This document shows positions 22,301 through 31,684 of a DNA stretch of 64,000 nt, piece after piece. How positions within the stretch are numbered: position 1 is the first letter of the stretch; each line of letters opens with the position of its first letter. The translations under genes and the position numbers were made by a program. Source of the DNA: Cyrtodaria siliqua (Eukaryota; Mollusca; Bivalvia; Adapedonta; Hiatellidae); the NCBI GenBank assembly GCA_037043455.1, contig JAWPHD010000131.1, positions 496,001-560,000 of the forward strand, written 5' to 3'. Below the pieces are notes generated by a model. That model had not been told where the DNA came from. It worked only from the letters and a program-made list of their open reading frames with translations, and searched no databases.

Positions 22301-23597
22301 TTCGGATCAGGACTGGAGGGGATGCCCATTCCGACATAGAGGGTTTAACCACTTTTGTTTTTAGCATCTTTTCTAGATTTGCCTTTTCTTCACCAGCAAA
22401 ACAGATCGGTGTCCGTCGCATACGTTGCTTAACTGGTCTTTCGTTACCCGTATCAATAGCATGTTCAACTTCTGTAAAGTTTCCAAGATCTAGATCATCT
22501 TTGGCAAACACATCTTCGAATTCCACAAGTAAATCGGTGAGCTGTTCCTTTTCTTCATTGTTTAAGTTTATCACGGATCGCTCTAATAAACCTTGTAGGT
22601 GGGGTGGAATTTCCTTAGCTGGCTGCTCGTCGTGAGATATCTTTTGAATGATTATCTCTTCATAGCCATGTTCATCCTCTTCCATTGGCATTGACACCAT
22701 CGTAACCTCTGTTGCAAATCCAATGTGCTGTTTGCCCATCAAAATAATGTTTTGATCCGACACATTAACTACACAAACCTTTGGTTGTGTATTTCCAGAA
22801 TGCACCGTTCTTGGCATTGCCCCTGGCATGTCTTTTGTTGGCTCTATCATGAACTGCGACATCGGCCTACTGACTGAACATTCTACCCTCTTTACTGAAT
22901 TTGGTGGAACTACTGTTCTTTTGCATACCACTACATTGGCTACTCTTTCTCGCATCGTGGGCGCTCCTAACACCATTGAAATACATTCTTCGCCCAAGAT
23001 CATCTCAGTTTTCTGCAGATCGAGGGTGATACATTGCTTCCTCAAGAAATCCAATCCTAGAAGCATGTCATCTTCTATGGGCGCTACATACACTTCTTCG
23101 AGATATTTCCTCTTCCCCAGGGTCAATGAAACCGGTCCTATAACCGAACCGGGTATTTTCATTTGTCTTCCAGCAGTCTGTAGAACAATCTTTCTAATTG
23201 TGGGTGGTTTTCTCACAAGTTGGTTATATATCTTGTCTGATATTATAGTCACCTGAGCGGCTGTGTCGACTACCGCTTTTAACTCCATTTCTTCTATTGT
23301 CACAGGCACTTTTAACATCGACTCTGAGCGCAACTGGTTTACAAAGATGGGCTCTTCATAACTAGTGCTAATCTCAATATCTGATGGCAACTCATCGATG
23401 GACTTGGTTATGTGGATGTTCTCGAATGTTGTTGCTTCATTGTTATCGGACTGCACTAGATCTGCAAACCGTTGGCCTTTTTTGCTTTCATGTGTTGTTG
23501 TCAGGTCTTCAGCAAGATTATCGGAGTCTATTGGATGGCCTTCCTCGTCATGGGTTGATCTCAGGCCTGACTGATCAACCCTGGTTGGTTTAAATCC
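19392..23597 (-). CDS. pol: Pol polyprotein: protease, RT, RNase H, integrase, PHD finger
   Basis: Residues are counted from the GTG at 23456. Protease motif VDTAAQ with D64 (usual D-T/S-G altered to DTA); RT with FLDD at D495-D496 in place of YxDD; RNase H with DTDAS near 640; integrase zinc domain (HANH...CGLC); integrase core D991, D1051, E1087, a DD35E arrangement; a C-terminal integrase region (YKGPGIV). Residues 1296-1346 are a full C4HC3 PHD finger (LYCTC, QCDDC, WFHGAC, ACPNC). The frame is open upstream of 23456 to 23597 and overlaps gag by 37 bases, so translation as Gag-Pol by -1 frameshift is expected and no own start is needed. PHD fingers with a tyrosine before the first cysteine and a DWFHG tryptophan often bind H3K4me3; here that would guide integration. 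That is inference. Confidence 0.96.
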   Translation of the reverse strand, partial: GFKPTRVDQSGLRSTHDEEGHPIDSDNLAEDLTTTHESKKGQRFADLVQSDNNEATTFENIHITKSIDELPSDIEISTSYEEPIFVNQLRSESMLKVPVTIEEMELKAVVDTAAQVTIISDKIYNQLVRKPPTIRKIVLQTAGRQMKIPGSVIGPVSLTLGKRKYLEEVYVAPIEDDMLLGLDFLRKQCITLDLQKTEMILGEECISMVLGAPTMRERVANVVVCKRTVVPPNSVKRVECSVSRPMSQFMIEPTKDMPGAMPRTVHSGNTQPKVCVVNVSDQNIILMGKQHIGFATEVTMVSMPMEEDEHGYEEIIIQKISHDEQPAKEIPPHLQGLLERSVINLNNEEKEQLTDLLVEFEDVFAKDDLDLGNFTEVEHAIDTGNERPVKQRMRRTPICFAGEEKANLEKMLKTKVVKPSMSEWASPPVLIRKRDGSVRWCVDYRALNAVTVKDVFPLPLVDDCLDTLAGNTLFSKLVANSAYWQVKLKPEDRKKTAFCTKYGLYEFVRMPFGLTNAPATYCRVMNLVLRGLNWDIVLAFLDDILVLGRIFAEHLKNLRKVLERFRTFRLKLKPRKCVLFQIKVEFLGRMVGPEGLALGESHIKAVQDWSVPKNTKQVEQFLGLVNYHRSFIKDFAHLAAPLYSITGKNKFEWGEAQEVAFINIKRALTTTPVLALPNKTDYFILDTDASEVAIGAELLQLQAGLEKVICFGSLSLSHEQRRYCVTRKELLAVVRFTRQYRHYLLGREFTVRTDHSSLTWLLNFKEPQGQLARWIEELSQYHLVIEHHPGKKHGNADALSRRPEEDAVCPEYRLGMKLADLPCYPCKYCEKAHRNWSDFAETVDDVKPLATGSKRTVFQGEEIKGQVIQIKTTWPEQQVKSVTLDNDDWDILKEQQEDTDLKLIAAWLEQQKIPEEDVLFSSSPAAKYYWINKEVFCLKSQVIWKKLLDGQTLLVVPKSLQTVMIHANHDIPSAGHQGVDRTKARIKEKYYWYGMSIAIKNYVGTCGLCNRNKGGNRLGRFPLTNFQAGAPMERVHLDFMGPLPKTPQGNEYVLMMVDQFTKWIECIPLPSQTAEITAHAAVTEFFSRFGYPFQIHTDQGRNFESQLFSTICKLLGIHKSRTTPYRPSANGQVERFNRTLMDAVRCFVGNQNSWDKHLAQLAGAIRSSVNRQTGFTPNRLMLGRELNQPADLLFPGAPRSVAEQSPDEYVKELGGAITTAHEVARETLKTAQERMKRDYDVKVLVKTYKVGDPVFVLDTASTKGTSKKLCPKYKGPGIVVEKITAALFRVKIRNKEFVVNHDRLKFCSDRELPAWIIRLQKDPTLLTAERPVDKAGALEDEKLYCTCRKPDDGKLMVQCDDCLDWFHGACVGVTSKMVKRLGKYACPNCKADPIVRPEPSP
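23552..23594 (-). promoter_or_regulatory. programmed -1 ribosomal frameshift signal (gag-pol)
   Basis: The sense strand has the slippery heptamer TTTAAAC (23588-23594), in gag frame T TTA AAC at codons 648-649. Six bases later comes a perfect 9-bp stem, GGGTTGATC with GATCAACCC (23573-23581 with 23552-23560). The loop contains the self-complementary TCAGGCCTGA, and the gag stop TGA (23561-23563) lies in it. Moving back one base places the ribosome in the pol frame, which is open there. Heptamer, spacing and stem all fit the known -1 mechanism. Confidence 0.93.
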
Positions 23598-25534
23598 TCA
23601 TCACTGGAATCAATGTCGCTGTCCTCCTCCTCTTCATAGGTTTGATCATCCTCGACTACCTGAGACACTTTCTTCTCTTCTTTCCTTAACCGGGGGCAAT
23701 TTGTTTTATAGTGACCTTCTTGATTGCACTCGTAACATACCACTGACCTCATTCGGTTCGGCGACCTGGATGGGGACCGGGATTGGGAACGTGCTTCTCT
23801 ACGAGAATTCGTCAGCCTCTCCATGGCTTCCAATAAACTAGTTATTTTGGAATCCATGCTGCCCAATTTGGTATCCATACTGTCCATTCTATTCTCTAGA
23901 CGCTTCGTTTTTTTCTTCCATTCCGAGGACTTTTCTTCGATATTCCCGGTTTTCGGTATTACCTGAGGTTTTTCTTCGAAACGCACTTTCCTTTGAACCT
24001 CAGGTTGTGGTGCAAGCCTAGCAACTCTGGGAGTTATAACATTGAACGACTCCTCTCCCTCACTTTCCCTTTCATAATATGGGTCAAATGCTCTAGTCGC
24101 CATTACTTTCATGGGGTCTCTTTTGGTGGTCGGTCGATGAAACATAATTCTGTCCGTATGTTGGTACCACCGAATTTTGTCTATGGCTTCCTCCATGGTT
24201 TGCGGTCTAAGGTTGAGAGCATATTGTGCGGCTGTTCTATCTAGACATCCTTGGCAGAATTTCAGTATGGCTTGTTTGTATATCTGCGTGTCGGTCAAAT
24301 CCGGATAAGCTTTCATTGCCAAACACACGATTCTATCCGCCCATTCTACTGTTGATTCTGCAACTGATTGTGTTGCATATGAAAAACTAACTTGAGCCGT
24401 CTCAGGAAGTTCTTTCATATCAAATCGTTTCTCCAATTTGTCTAATACATCGAAGAGGTCCATTCCAGGCTCTCTTTCAATCAATCTAGAGTAGAATTCA
24501 CTAGCTCTTCCTTCTAAACTCCAGCACAAGTTGTTCCTCCTTTCTTTTGATGTCCATGCCTGACCATCAGCGAAAGATGTGAATTTGGTCTTAAATGCTT
24601 GCCAGTTTCCTTTACCATCAAAGGAAATAGACTTTGGCATTGATACGGACCGTGGTTTTACTGGATCCTTGAAAGGTCGTGGAGGTCCCACCAGTTGCAT
24701 TGGTGGCGGGTAACCAATTGGTGGTGGGTACGGTCTTTGAGCCATATCTATAGGTATATAGCCTGGGTATGTTTGTTGGTTGTTGACACCGTAATAACCA
24801 CCACTATACGCGTCTCTTTGTACATTTGACGGTGGTATACCTGTAGACCAAACTGGTGTTTTGAGAGATGCATCATACTGGAACTGTTGTTCTCGATATG
24901 TGCTCCCATCTGTCATCCTAGCTCGCGAAGGATCATATCGGATAGTTGTATCTCGATATTTGCTGTCGTCTCCTCTAGATGAATAAGGGTCAATTCTCAA
25001 TTGCGATTCTTGATTGTTACCCCTTTCTATCACCTTAAACGATGGGGACGCAATTGGTTGTTGTCCACTAGTTCCTTCTGGATTTTGTGTTTGTGGAGTT
25101 TTAACACTGTGAGACATTTCAGATATGTTCTCACTTGTTTGTTGATTTTGTGCGACTGGGCCGGTGTATGGGCTGGAATGTATCGCATCTATTGTGCGAG
25201 TCATGAACTCCCTCGTTTCCTTTTCCTCTTTCAATGCCCTTGAGTTATCTTGCCCTGATGTTATATCTAGGGCAGATCTGTTTTCTAGGGCTATAGGGTC
25301 TCTTTGTATAGGATTTGGTTGCCAAAATGTAAAATCTATACAGTCGACCAAGTTAACATTAGGCCTTATGTTCATTGAAATGAAATCCTCCCGAGATATG
25401 TTCCCATTCGCTTCCCTAAATTGCATTATATAATGCGCAATTTTATTACCGATACCCGGTAATGTCATTAAATCCCTTGCTGCACAAAAATTAATTCTAA
25501 CCTTTGACCCCAAGTAAGACTGACCCGAGTACAT
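23561..25534 (-). CDS. gag: Gag with N-terminal helix-hairpin-helix and CCHC zinc knuckle
   Basis: 657 residues. Residues about 12-55 match a ComEA-type helix-hairpin-helix: INFCAARDLMTLPGIGNK, then a helix and REANGNISREDF. HhH motifs bind DNA backbones without sequence preference and are not standard in Gag. Residues 60-290 are low-complexity, rich in Q, P, Y and S. About 295-460 form a capsid-like region (FDGKGNWQAFKTKF...WADRIV). About 540-575 is a probable coiled coil, followed by an RS-rich patch and the knuckle C600-x2-C603-x4-H608-x4-C613. The C-terminus is acidic (EEEEDSDIDSSDED) and ends in the frameshift zone. The ATG follows a T-rich leader. Confidence 0.93.
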   Translation of the reverse strand: MYSGQSYLGSKVRINFCAARDLMTLPGIGNKIAHYIMQFREANGNISREDFISMNIRPNVNLVDCIDFTFWQPNPIQRDPIALENRSALDITSGQDNSRALKEEKETREFMTRTIDAIHSSPYTGPVAQNQQTSENISEMSHSVKTPQTQNPEGTSGQQPIASPSFKVIERGNNQESQLRIDPYSSRGDDSKYRDTTIRYDPSRARMTDGSTYREQQFQYDASLKTPVWSTGIPPSNVQRDAYSGGYYGVNNQQTYPGYIPIDMAQRPYPPPIGYPPPMQLVGPPRPFKDPVKPRSVSMPKSISFDGKGNWQAFKTKFTSFADGQAWTSKERRNNLCWSLEGRASEFYSRLIEREPGMDLFDVLDKLEKRFDMKELPETAQVSFSYATQSVAESTVEWADRIVCLAMKAYPDLTDTQIYKQAILKFCQGCLDRTAAQYALNLRPQTMEEAIDKIRWYQHTDRIMFHRPTTKRDPMKVMATRAFDPYYERESEGEESFNVITPRVARLAPQPEVQRKVRFEEKPQVIPKTGNIEEKSSEWKKKTKRLENRMDSMDTKLGSMDSKITSLLEAMERLTNSRREARSQSRSPSRSPNRMRSVVCYECNQEGHYKTNCPRLRKEEKKVSQVVEDDQTYEEEEDSDIDSSDEDLNQPGLISQA

Positions 25535-27259
25535 GATTAGAATTAACAGTGATGAGAATAAAAAAATAGAAAATAAAAAAATAAAAAAAATGAAAAATTA
25601 CATAATTTCTGAAAGATAATTTTACTTACATTTTTAATAATTTTACATATTTATAAATAACGAAAGATATTGTATAATTGATAACTGGTAGTTTTGATTT
25701 AATTGAAAACCAAACCTTATCGATGAATAAGCCTGTGATGACACACTAGGCTTTTTGTCTTGTATCCCTTATCCCGCCATCCTGTGGTGTTACACTAGGA
25801 TGGTTACTAATATGCTCTTCGTGGTCCTGCACTTTAACTAGAACCAGTAAGAGATGTAATTACTCTGTGATAAAAAAAATATCAGTTATCTAAAAGTAAT
25901 AAAAAAAAATATTCGATATAGGAAGTATCCCTTTAAAAAAAATATATATATTCCTTACCGCACACAATAAAAGAGAAGAAACCGACAATTTCTCTCGTTT
26001 AGTGTTTGCGAGTAAGTGTCCCTTTAAAAAAAAAAATCTTATAGGAAGTTGCCCTTTAAAAAATTGTTCTTAAGTGTACATATTCTTTTTAAAAAAATAA
26101 ATAAAAAAAATCCCTTACCGCAACACAATAAAAGAGAAGAAACCGACAATTTCTTTCATTTAGTGTGAGCGAGTAAGTGTCCCCTTAATTTTTAAAAAAA
26201 AAAAGTGTATAAAAAAACAAAAGTTTACTTACCGCAACACACCAAAAGAGAAGAAACCGACAATTTCTTTCGTTTAGTGTGAGCGAGCAAGTGTTTCTTT
26301 AAAAAAAATTAAATCTTGAATACCATGTACTCTTTCTAAAGAATATATCACCTTTAAAAAAGTTTACTTACCGCAACACACCAAAAGAGACGAAACCGAC
26401 AGTTTCCTTCGTTTAGTGCGAGCGAGTAAGTATCCCTTTAAAAAAATATTATTGAATACTAAGTACCCTTTCTAAAGAATATATCACCTTTAAAAAAGTT
26501 TACTTACCGCAACACACCAAAAAAGACGAAACCGACAGTTTCCCTCGTTTAGTGCGAGCGAGTAAGTATCCCTTTAAAAAAAATAATATTCTTGAATACT
26601 ATGTACCCTTTGAAAGAATATATCACCTTTAAAAAAGTTTACTTACCGCAACACACCAAAAGAGAAGAAACCGACAATTTCTTTCATTTAGTGTGAGCGA
26701 GTAAGCGTCGCTTTAAAAAAATTAAATATTCTTGAAGTGAATATATCCCTTTAAGAGCAATACAAGAGTGAAGTGCTCTGTAATAAATTTTTTTTTATTT
26801 TAGAGTTTGAATATTTCTTTTAAAGTTTATCATATAATAATTTTGAACTCTAAAGATTTCTATGCATTAAATTATATGTTTTTCCTTTGATTAATCGATG
26901 TTTTTATTTCGATTTTGATGTTCCGGTTTGCAAAACGGATGTTTACAATTTGCAATACCTCGTGGTTCTAAATACATATCACTGCGCATGCTTCCAAGTT
27001 GAGCAAGCCGGATATGGTATGGCTGCCTTCCCGCCAAATTGCGTTTACCGCAACACAATAAAAGATAAAAACCGACAGTTTTTTCTCTTCTAGAGTGCTA
27101 ACGGACATAAAATGTCATCAAACAACATACAACAGTTGTTTACAACAGTTGTCTACCGAATTATTCGGCAACAGACCGAAATTCTACATCGAGCCTAACT
27201 TTGCTATCGATGTGAATTCCACAAGTGGGATTTTCCCAATATGTGCCTCTAGGTACAAT
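25535..27259 (-). other. 1.7-kb leader of the retrotransposon
   Basis: Noncoding, AT-rich, between the primer-binding site and gag. It contains the repeat array at 25950-27100. Near its 3' end the sense strand has ATCTTTCAG (splice-acceptor-like) and a long T-rich tract before the gag ATG. Confidence 0.8.
25950..27100 (-). repeat. seven-copy leader repeat carrying splice-donor consensus
   Basis: A ~75-base core recurs with TTACCG at 25955, 26115, 26229, 26368, 26504, 26643 and 27055. In sense orientation each unit reads from ACTYRCTCGC through CGGTTTCTTC to TTGCGGTAAGT. Four units (the third to sixth listed) have GCG|GTAAGT, two have GCG|GTAAGG, and the copy nearest the 5' LTR has GCGGTAAAC. 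Spacing is 114-160 bases, then 412 to the last. These are strong candidate 5' splice sites, or a packaging/promoter array. Confidence 0.9.
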
Positions 27260-27273
27260 TGCCGACAACGCCA
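27260..27273 (-). other. primer-binding site (probably tRNA-Ser type)
   Basis: One base after the 5' LTR the sense strand reads TGGCGTTGTCGGC. It is complementary to a tRNA 3' end of the form CGACAACG + CCA. A G discriminator with that acceptor stem fits serine tRNAs; the identity is inference. Confidence 0.65.
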
Positions 27274-27274
27274 T

Positions 27275-27480
27275 TAAAGCAATCTTGCCCTAGATATACA
27301 TATTATACAGTGATTACAAATGGTAACTCACGTAATCAGAAGTCAGACACAGTCAGATGGAGGTTTTCCACTGTATTGGGTTGACGTCTGTCTTGTATGA
27401 GCTCTGGATTTGTAATGAATTCCAGGCTACAAACCGGAAGTGACGTATTTACCTAGACTGGTTCTAGCATAATTGCTACA
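27275..27480 (-). repeat. 5' LTR
   Basis: Identical to 15515-15720. Supplies promoter and transcription start for the minus-strand element. Confidence 0.95.
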
Positions 27481-27484
27481 ATAT

Positions 27485-27926
27485 GTATCTTTGTAAAGAA
27501 GGTAATTTCATGGTGGTGATTATAAGACAAAGCCTAAAAAGAGGTGATGAAAATGTGCCTTTTGAGATATTAGCTAAATTTTTAATTTTATAGAATTAAA
27601 AATGGTGTGGAGCTATTGCAAACGAGATACGAAGTATGGGTTATATTAGGCATTAATAATAACAAAAAGTGAATAGTAGACATATTTATCTTTGTCAAGA
27701 ATGTAATTTCGTGATGTTGATTATAACACAAAGCCGTAAAAAGGGGCTGTACAAACTGCCTAATTTGAGATGTTGGCTGAAATTTTAACTTTTCAAATGT
27801 AACGCGCTTACGATCGATTTACCTGTTTCGATAAAATAGTAAATGGCGGCGTTCTAGCGCGACAACATAAATCGATAAACTAGAGCGTTTATGAACCCGT
27901 TTCTCCTCCCTATAACGTACTCCCTG
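27485..27926. mobile_element. hAT-like MITE, right part
   Basis: Ends TCCCTATAACGTACTCCCTG, inverse of the terminus at 15086. It contains a second copy (27611-27700) of the sequence found left of the LTR element (CTATTGCAAACGAGATA, AGTGAATAGTA), so the MITE itself holds an internal duplication. That copy preserves the unoccupied target site. Confidence 0.8.
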
Positions 27927-28789
27927 GTGTAAGGAGTTCCTGGAATCCTACTTTTAAATGCATTCTAGTCTAGGCTCCTAATTCCTTAACCTGTAGAAAG
28001 TGGTGACAAAAAGAAAAATATAGCCAGAGGAGGCCCTGATAGTCTAATAAAACCTGATTAAAAATTTGGCTCCAAGTTTTGCTCAAGTTTCACCAAGTCG
28101 GCTCTGATTATTATCGTTTGGCAAAAGTGCTAGTACTGTCCTTTGCATCAGCTTGCTTACTCCAGTACAAAAAAAATCATGTTCTAAGCAGCAACATTTC
28201 ATTTTAATACGCCACACCTGTACAATTTAACATAACCTTTAACCTCACCAAGAAGACGGACACTGTTCAATCTTGGCGACTCTCAGGAAGATCTCCAGAA
28301 GGATTCATAAAGATTTTTTATTTTCATAAAGATTGCATTTATTAATTTATGATTTGAAAATGTACCTCGACTGATATTGCCAGACATGATTAAAACTGAT
28401 AACTCCAAAATAGATTTTAATTTATTTCCAAATCCCTTATCCAAAATGTACTGTCTTTATATGCTTTATCATGTTTATGAGTTTTATCTGAAGATCGTAA
28501 AATGTGCAACCAAAAATGTGTGCTTTGTTTAAGGCCAAATATGGCAATGGGAAAAATTCCAAGTTCATCTCTAACAGCATTATTACTAGCTGACACCTAA
28601 CAAGAATTTAAAATATTTTAGTTCTTTCACGAACAAATGATTCATATTTAACCTCTAACTCATTAGTACATGGACCAAATAATCTGTACTTCAGATTTCA
28701 CTACAATATAACAGTATTGGCTTAACACAGTGTTCATATTAATTTAAGGTACAATTGATAATTCCTAAGTATTTATTTTCATTCACTAA
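27927..28789. other. no gene seen
   Basis: AT-rich DNA without recognisable coding sequence or repeat copies elsewhere in the window. Confidence 0.5.
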
Positions 28790-28793
28790 TTAA

Positions 28794-28974
28794 CATGTCG
28801 CCAGTTGTCAATCATTTATCCACTTTAACCAATCAAACCAATACCATACCTCCGACAAACAATAACACGTGCAACAGTATAATAAAGCACGTGCAGCTGT
28901 ATTATAATATAACCTATTGTCAATATACTCTGACATCAACAATAGGGCGGAGATATCTAAGTACTGGCGACATG
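28794..28974. mobile_element. 181-bp piggyBac-like MITE, copy 1
   Basis: TTAA flanks both ends (28790-28793, 28975-28978). Inverted termini CATGTCGCCAGT / ACTGGCGACATG are perfect. A second copy lies at 32406-32590. Exact TTAA flanks are the hallmark of piggyBac targets; no transposase is present. Confidence 0.85.
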
Positions 28975-28978
28975 TTAA

Positions 28979-29735
28979 ATTCTACCCCATTGCAATTATA
29001 TTTAAAATCGTAATTTTTCCAGATTTATTAAAGATAATAACTTTAGTCTTGTTGATATTAACTGATAACCAAAGAGTTCTGTAAGCCTCTCGCACTCTTC
29101 GACAGTAAAATTGCATACATGATACGTTTAAATCATCTACAGGCGCGCAAGTATCATCAAACAATCCAAAGAGGTCGTTTAAGTATAATGTAAAGTGTTG
29201 GACATAGAATGCAACCTTGTTTTACTCCAGTATTTGTAGTGAATGAGTCACTTGGACCCTCACTTGTTTTTACAGAACAAGATGGACCTTGATACATATC
29301 TTTAATAATCTTCAAAAATGTACACTTTATATTATATACTTTCAATTCATGGAGCAGTTTTCTATTAACTGTGTCAAACGCCTTACTCAAATCTATAAAA
29401 CATGCAAACAAATATTTTGACGATTTAAATGCTTTATCAATTAACGTTTTTAAAGTTAGAATATGGTCACTATTACGACAATTCTTCCTAAAATTTATTT
29501 GTTCATAAGATAAAATATTGTTATCTTCTATAAAAGTACCATGCCTATTAAACAGAACTCTGCTGAACAATTTGATAAAACAGCTAGGGAAAATAATTCC
29601 CCTATAGTTTGCTGGAACTAAATTACAGCCACCTTTATATAAAGGCGTGTGAAATTGACCACTTTTTAAAATAAAATTGAATACAAAAACATATTCTTTA
29701 ATTAAGTGATGATTGTTTAGGCTATGTGTGACGGT
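28979..29735 (-). pseudogene. LINE reverse transcriptase fragment
   Basis: The minus strand encodes part of an RT: PANYRGI, then FIDLSKAFDTVNR (motif A) and GVKQGC (motif B). The catalytic box is damaged, reading LFDDT in another frame where FADDT is expected, followed by VNINKTKVIIFNKSGK. At least one frameshift and an in-frame deletion are evident, so it is dead. The right part of the RT and the endonuclease are missing. It is a non-LTR element of the Jockey/I or CR1 type; clade uncertain. The piggyBac-like MITE at 28794-28974 adjoins it. Confidence 0.8.
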
Positions 29736-29741
29736 CAATTT

Positions 29742-30556
29742 CTAGTGGTGGAGGCAGCACACCCACTTCTTCCTGGGTAGAACCAGTACTGTATACCTCC
29801 CGCTATCCGTAATAATCAACAAGTTCCCATGAGTCACTGAGCTCCCAGTGGGATTCAAACTGGCAGTGGTGGAAGGTGAGAAGGTTTGTAATAAAATGAG
29901 AACGGAGACGTACACATGTATAATCACTTTACTATAGGCATTACAGTTAATCAACAGTGTAGGTAAAATGTCATGGATAAAAACAATACTGTATATCTAT
30001 GCATTTTGAAAATCATCACAACAGCTCAAAATGATTAACTTTAATATTGTGTTTGGAAAATAATTTTCAATAAATAAAATATTATTTAATTTGAATGCAT
30101 ATAATTATATCTGACTGCAGAAAAAGTACAAATGGACGGAAATATATGGACGGGATCCCTCATAAGGCCCAATAGCAAGGTATATCTAACAACTGAATAT
30201 AATTTATAAATGTTAAAAAATAACAGTATTTGATTTGGATTTTAATATGACAATTTTATGTTTTGAATAGAAATGTAATCAGCCCAACCAAAATGCGTTC
30301 TCTAAATAACATAGCTTTGATTTAAGGAACACAATGCACGTATATCACACTGTGAGACTAGAACATAAAAATGCTAATATTTATTCCATTTACATACATA
30401 TGCACAAAACTACTAAAATTACATTTTTTTAGCACTATAACACAAGTGTAGATGACATATTGAATACACTTCCATTGTTACTTAATACTGGCATATTAAG
30501 ATTTTAGCCTTTCTATATGTACATGGACACAATTCAAATCTGTGATGTATGTGTAT
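29742..30556. other. no gene seen
   Basis: AT-rich DNA; one 70-residue minus frame at the left lacks features. Confidence 0.5.
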
Positions 30557-31071
30557 CACAGACCTAATGACAAACAGACAGGAAGTAGCCAAAATATCAT
30601 ATGGCACTTTAACTTTCCCTTCCTTTTCCTTTAATAGTGTTCCTTTCCTTCGAACTCCCTATTTTGCTCAAAGTGTTTAACATAATAGGAAAGAGTGGAG
30701 TACGTGGTCCAGTGGCAGAGCGTCAAGCTCCAGACTGAGAGGCCGTGGTTCGAACTTTGCTATGACCATGTTATTTATCCTTGAGCAAGATAATTAATCC
30801 ACATTGCTTAGTACTGGTTCTACCCTGAAAGCCAGCGACAGTGATTAATACATGCTGAAGGAACCGGTATCGCAATCAATGTAAAATAAATATGTTTACA
30901 CTATAAGTGGAAAGAGAAAGAAATGTGTGATGGGTCAAAAAACGTTTATGCATACACCTCTATATGAAATGTGTGTTTAAAGTTAGGCAATATTTCTTGA
31001 GATCTCCATACTGTGCCAGTGAAATTTAGATAAATTTCAGTGTCTCCTATCCATTTGTTATTAGGTCTGTG
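30557..31071. mobile_element. 515-bp MITE, family B, second copy
   Basis: Starts CACAGACCTAATGACAAA and ends TTTGTTATTAGGTCTGTG, a near-perfect 18-bp inverted terminus. TGTAT flanks both ends. Its ends match 13371-13879, but the centre is replaced by a tRNA-like segment (30695-30770). Confidence 0.85.
30695..30770 (+). mobile_element. tRNA-like SINE head inside the MITE
   Basis: ACGTGGTCCAGTGGCAGAGC fits box A, and CCGTGGTTCGAACTTTG fits box B. The following CTTGAGCAAGATAATTAATC resembles the GGGCAAGACACTT body of the window's other SINEs. Confidence 0.6.
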
Positions 31072-31261
31072 TGTATATGGATACAATTACAGTCAGTTAT
31101 TTATGGGTACATTTTTATTAAATATATTGAAGATACCCTGCAATGAAAAGGAAAAAGACAAATAGAACAATAAATGTTTACTGTGTAAAGTCAGACCACC
31201 AAACCAGCACAGTAGTCAATATATCAATCATGTTTCCTGTCCTTAATATTACATGTAACGT

Positions 31262-31680
31262 CCCTCTTCATCATCCTGCGCACACTGTTCCACGAGCCCC
31301 GCACTGTTCCTCTGACCCCACGCTGTTGCCATAACCTCAAACAAAGATTCCTACACACTGTTCTCAGACACCTGAGTATAGTTTCATGAACACGACCTCC
31401 CACTGTTCCCTGACCCCAAAATCATGACCTCTGCACTGTTCCCTAAACCAAGACATTTGCACACTGTTGCCTGACCCTCAATCCACGACCCTCACATACT
31501 GCTCCCTGACCCTCAAACCACGACTTCCTCTCACTTTTCCCTGACCTCCACATGCTGTTCCTCCGACCCCACTACACTGTTCCACAACTACAGCTCTCTG
31601 TGCTATGAACTTGCAACACACTGTTCCCTTACACCCCCTCACAATGACCACACCCCTGTACACTATTCCCTAAGCCCTAC
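31262..31680. repeat. degenerate CACTGTTCCCTGACC repeat
   Basis: C-rich plus strand with CACTGTTCC recurring every 20-40 bases, poorly conserved. No gene. Confidence 0.7.
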
Positions 31681-31684
31681 ATTG

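Larger units (their letters stand above)
15515..27480 (-). mobile_element. complete Ty3/gypsy LTR retrotransposon, 11,966 bp
   Basis: On the minus strand the order is 5' LTR, primer-binding site, 1.74-kb leader, gag, pol, a third ORF, polypurine tract, 3' LTR. The 206-bp LTRs show no differences and the three ORFs are intact, so the insertion is recent and the copy may be competent. It is flanked by ATAT (15511-15514 and 27481-27484). A paralogue of the target at 27611-27700 shows the same sequence uninterrupted, confirming the insertion point. RT-RNase H-integrase order places it in Metaviridae. At about 12 kb it is longer than most (5-7 kb), because of the leader and the third ORF. The presence of a third ORF and the extra domains set it apart. 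Confidence 0.97.

Noticed and set aside
23456..23458. GTG at 23456 as the start codon of Pol
   Set aside because: The frame is open upstream to 23597, overlaps gag and carries a frameshift signal; eukaryotic GTG starts are rare.
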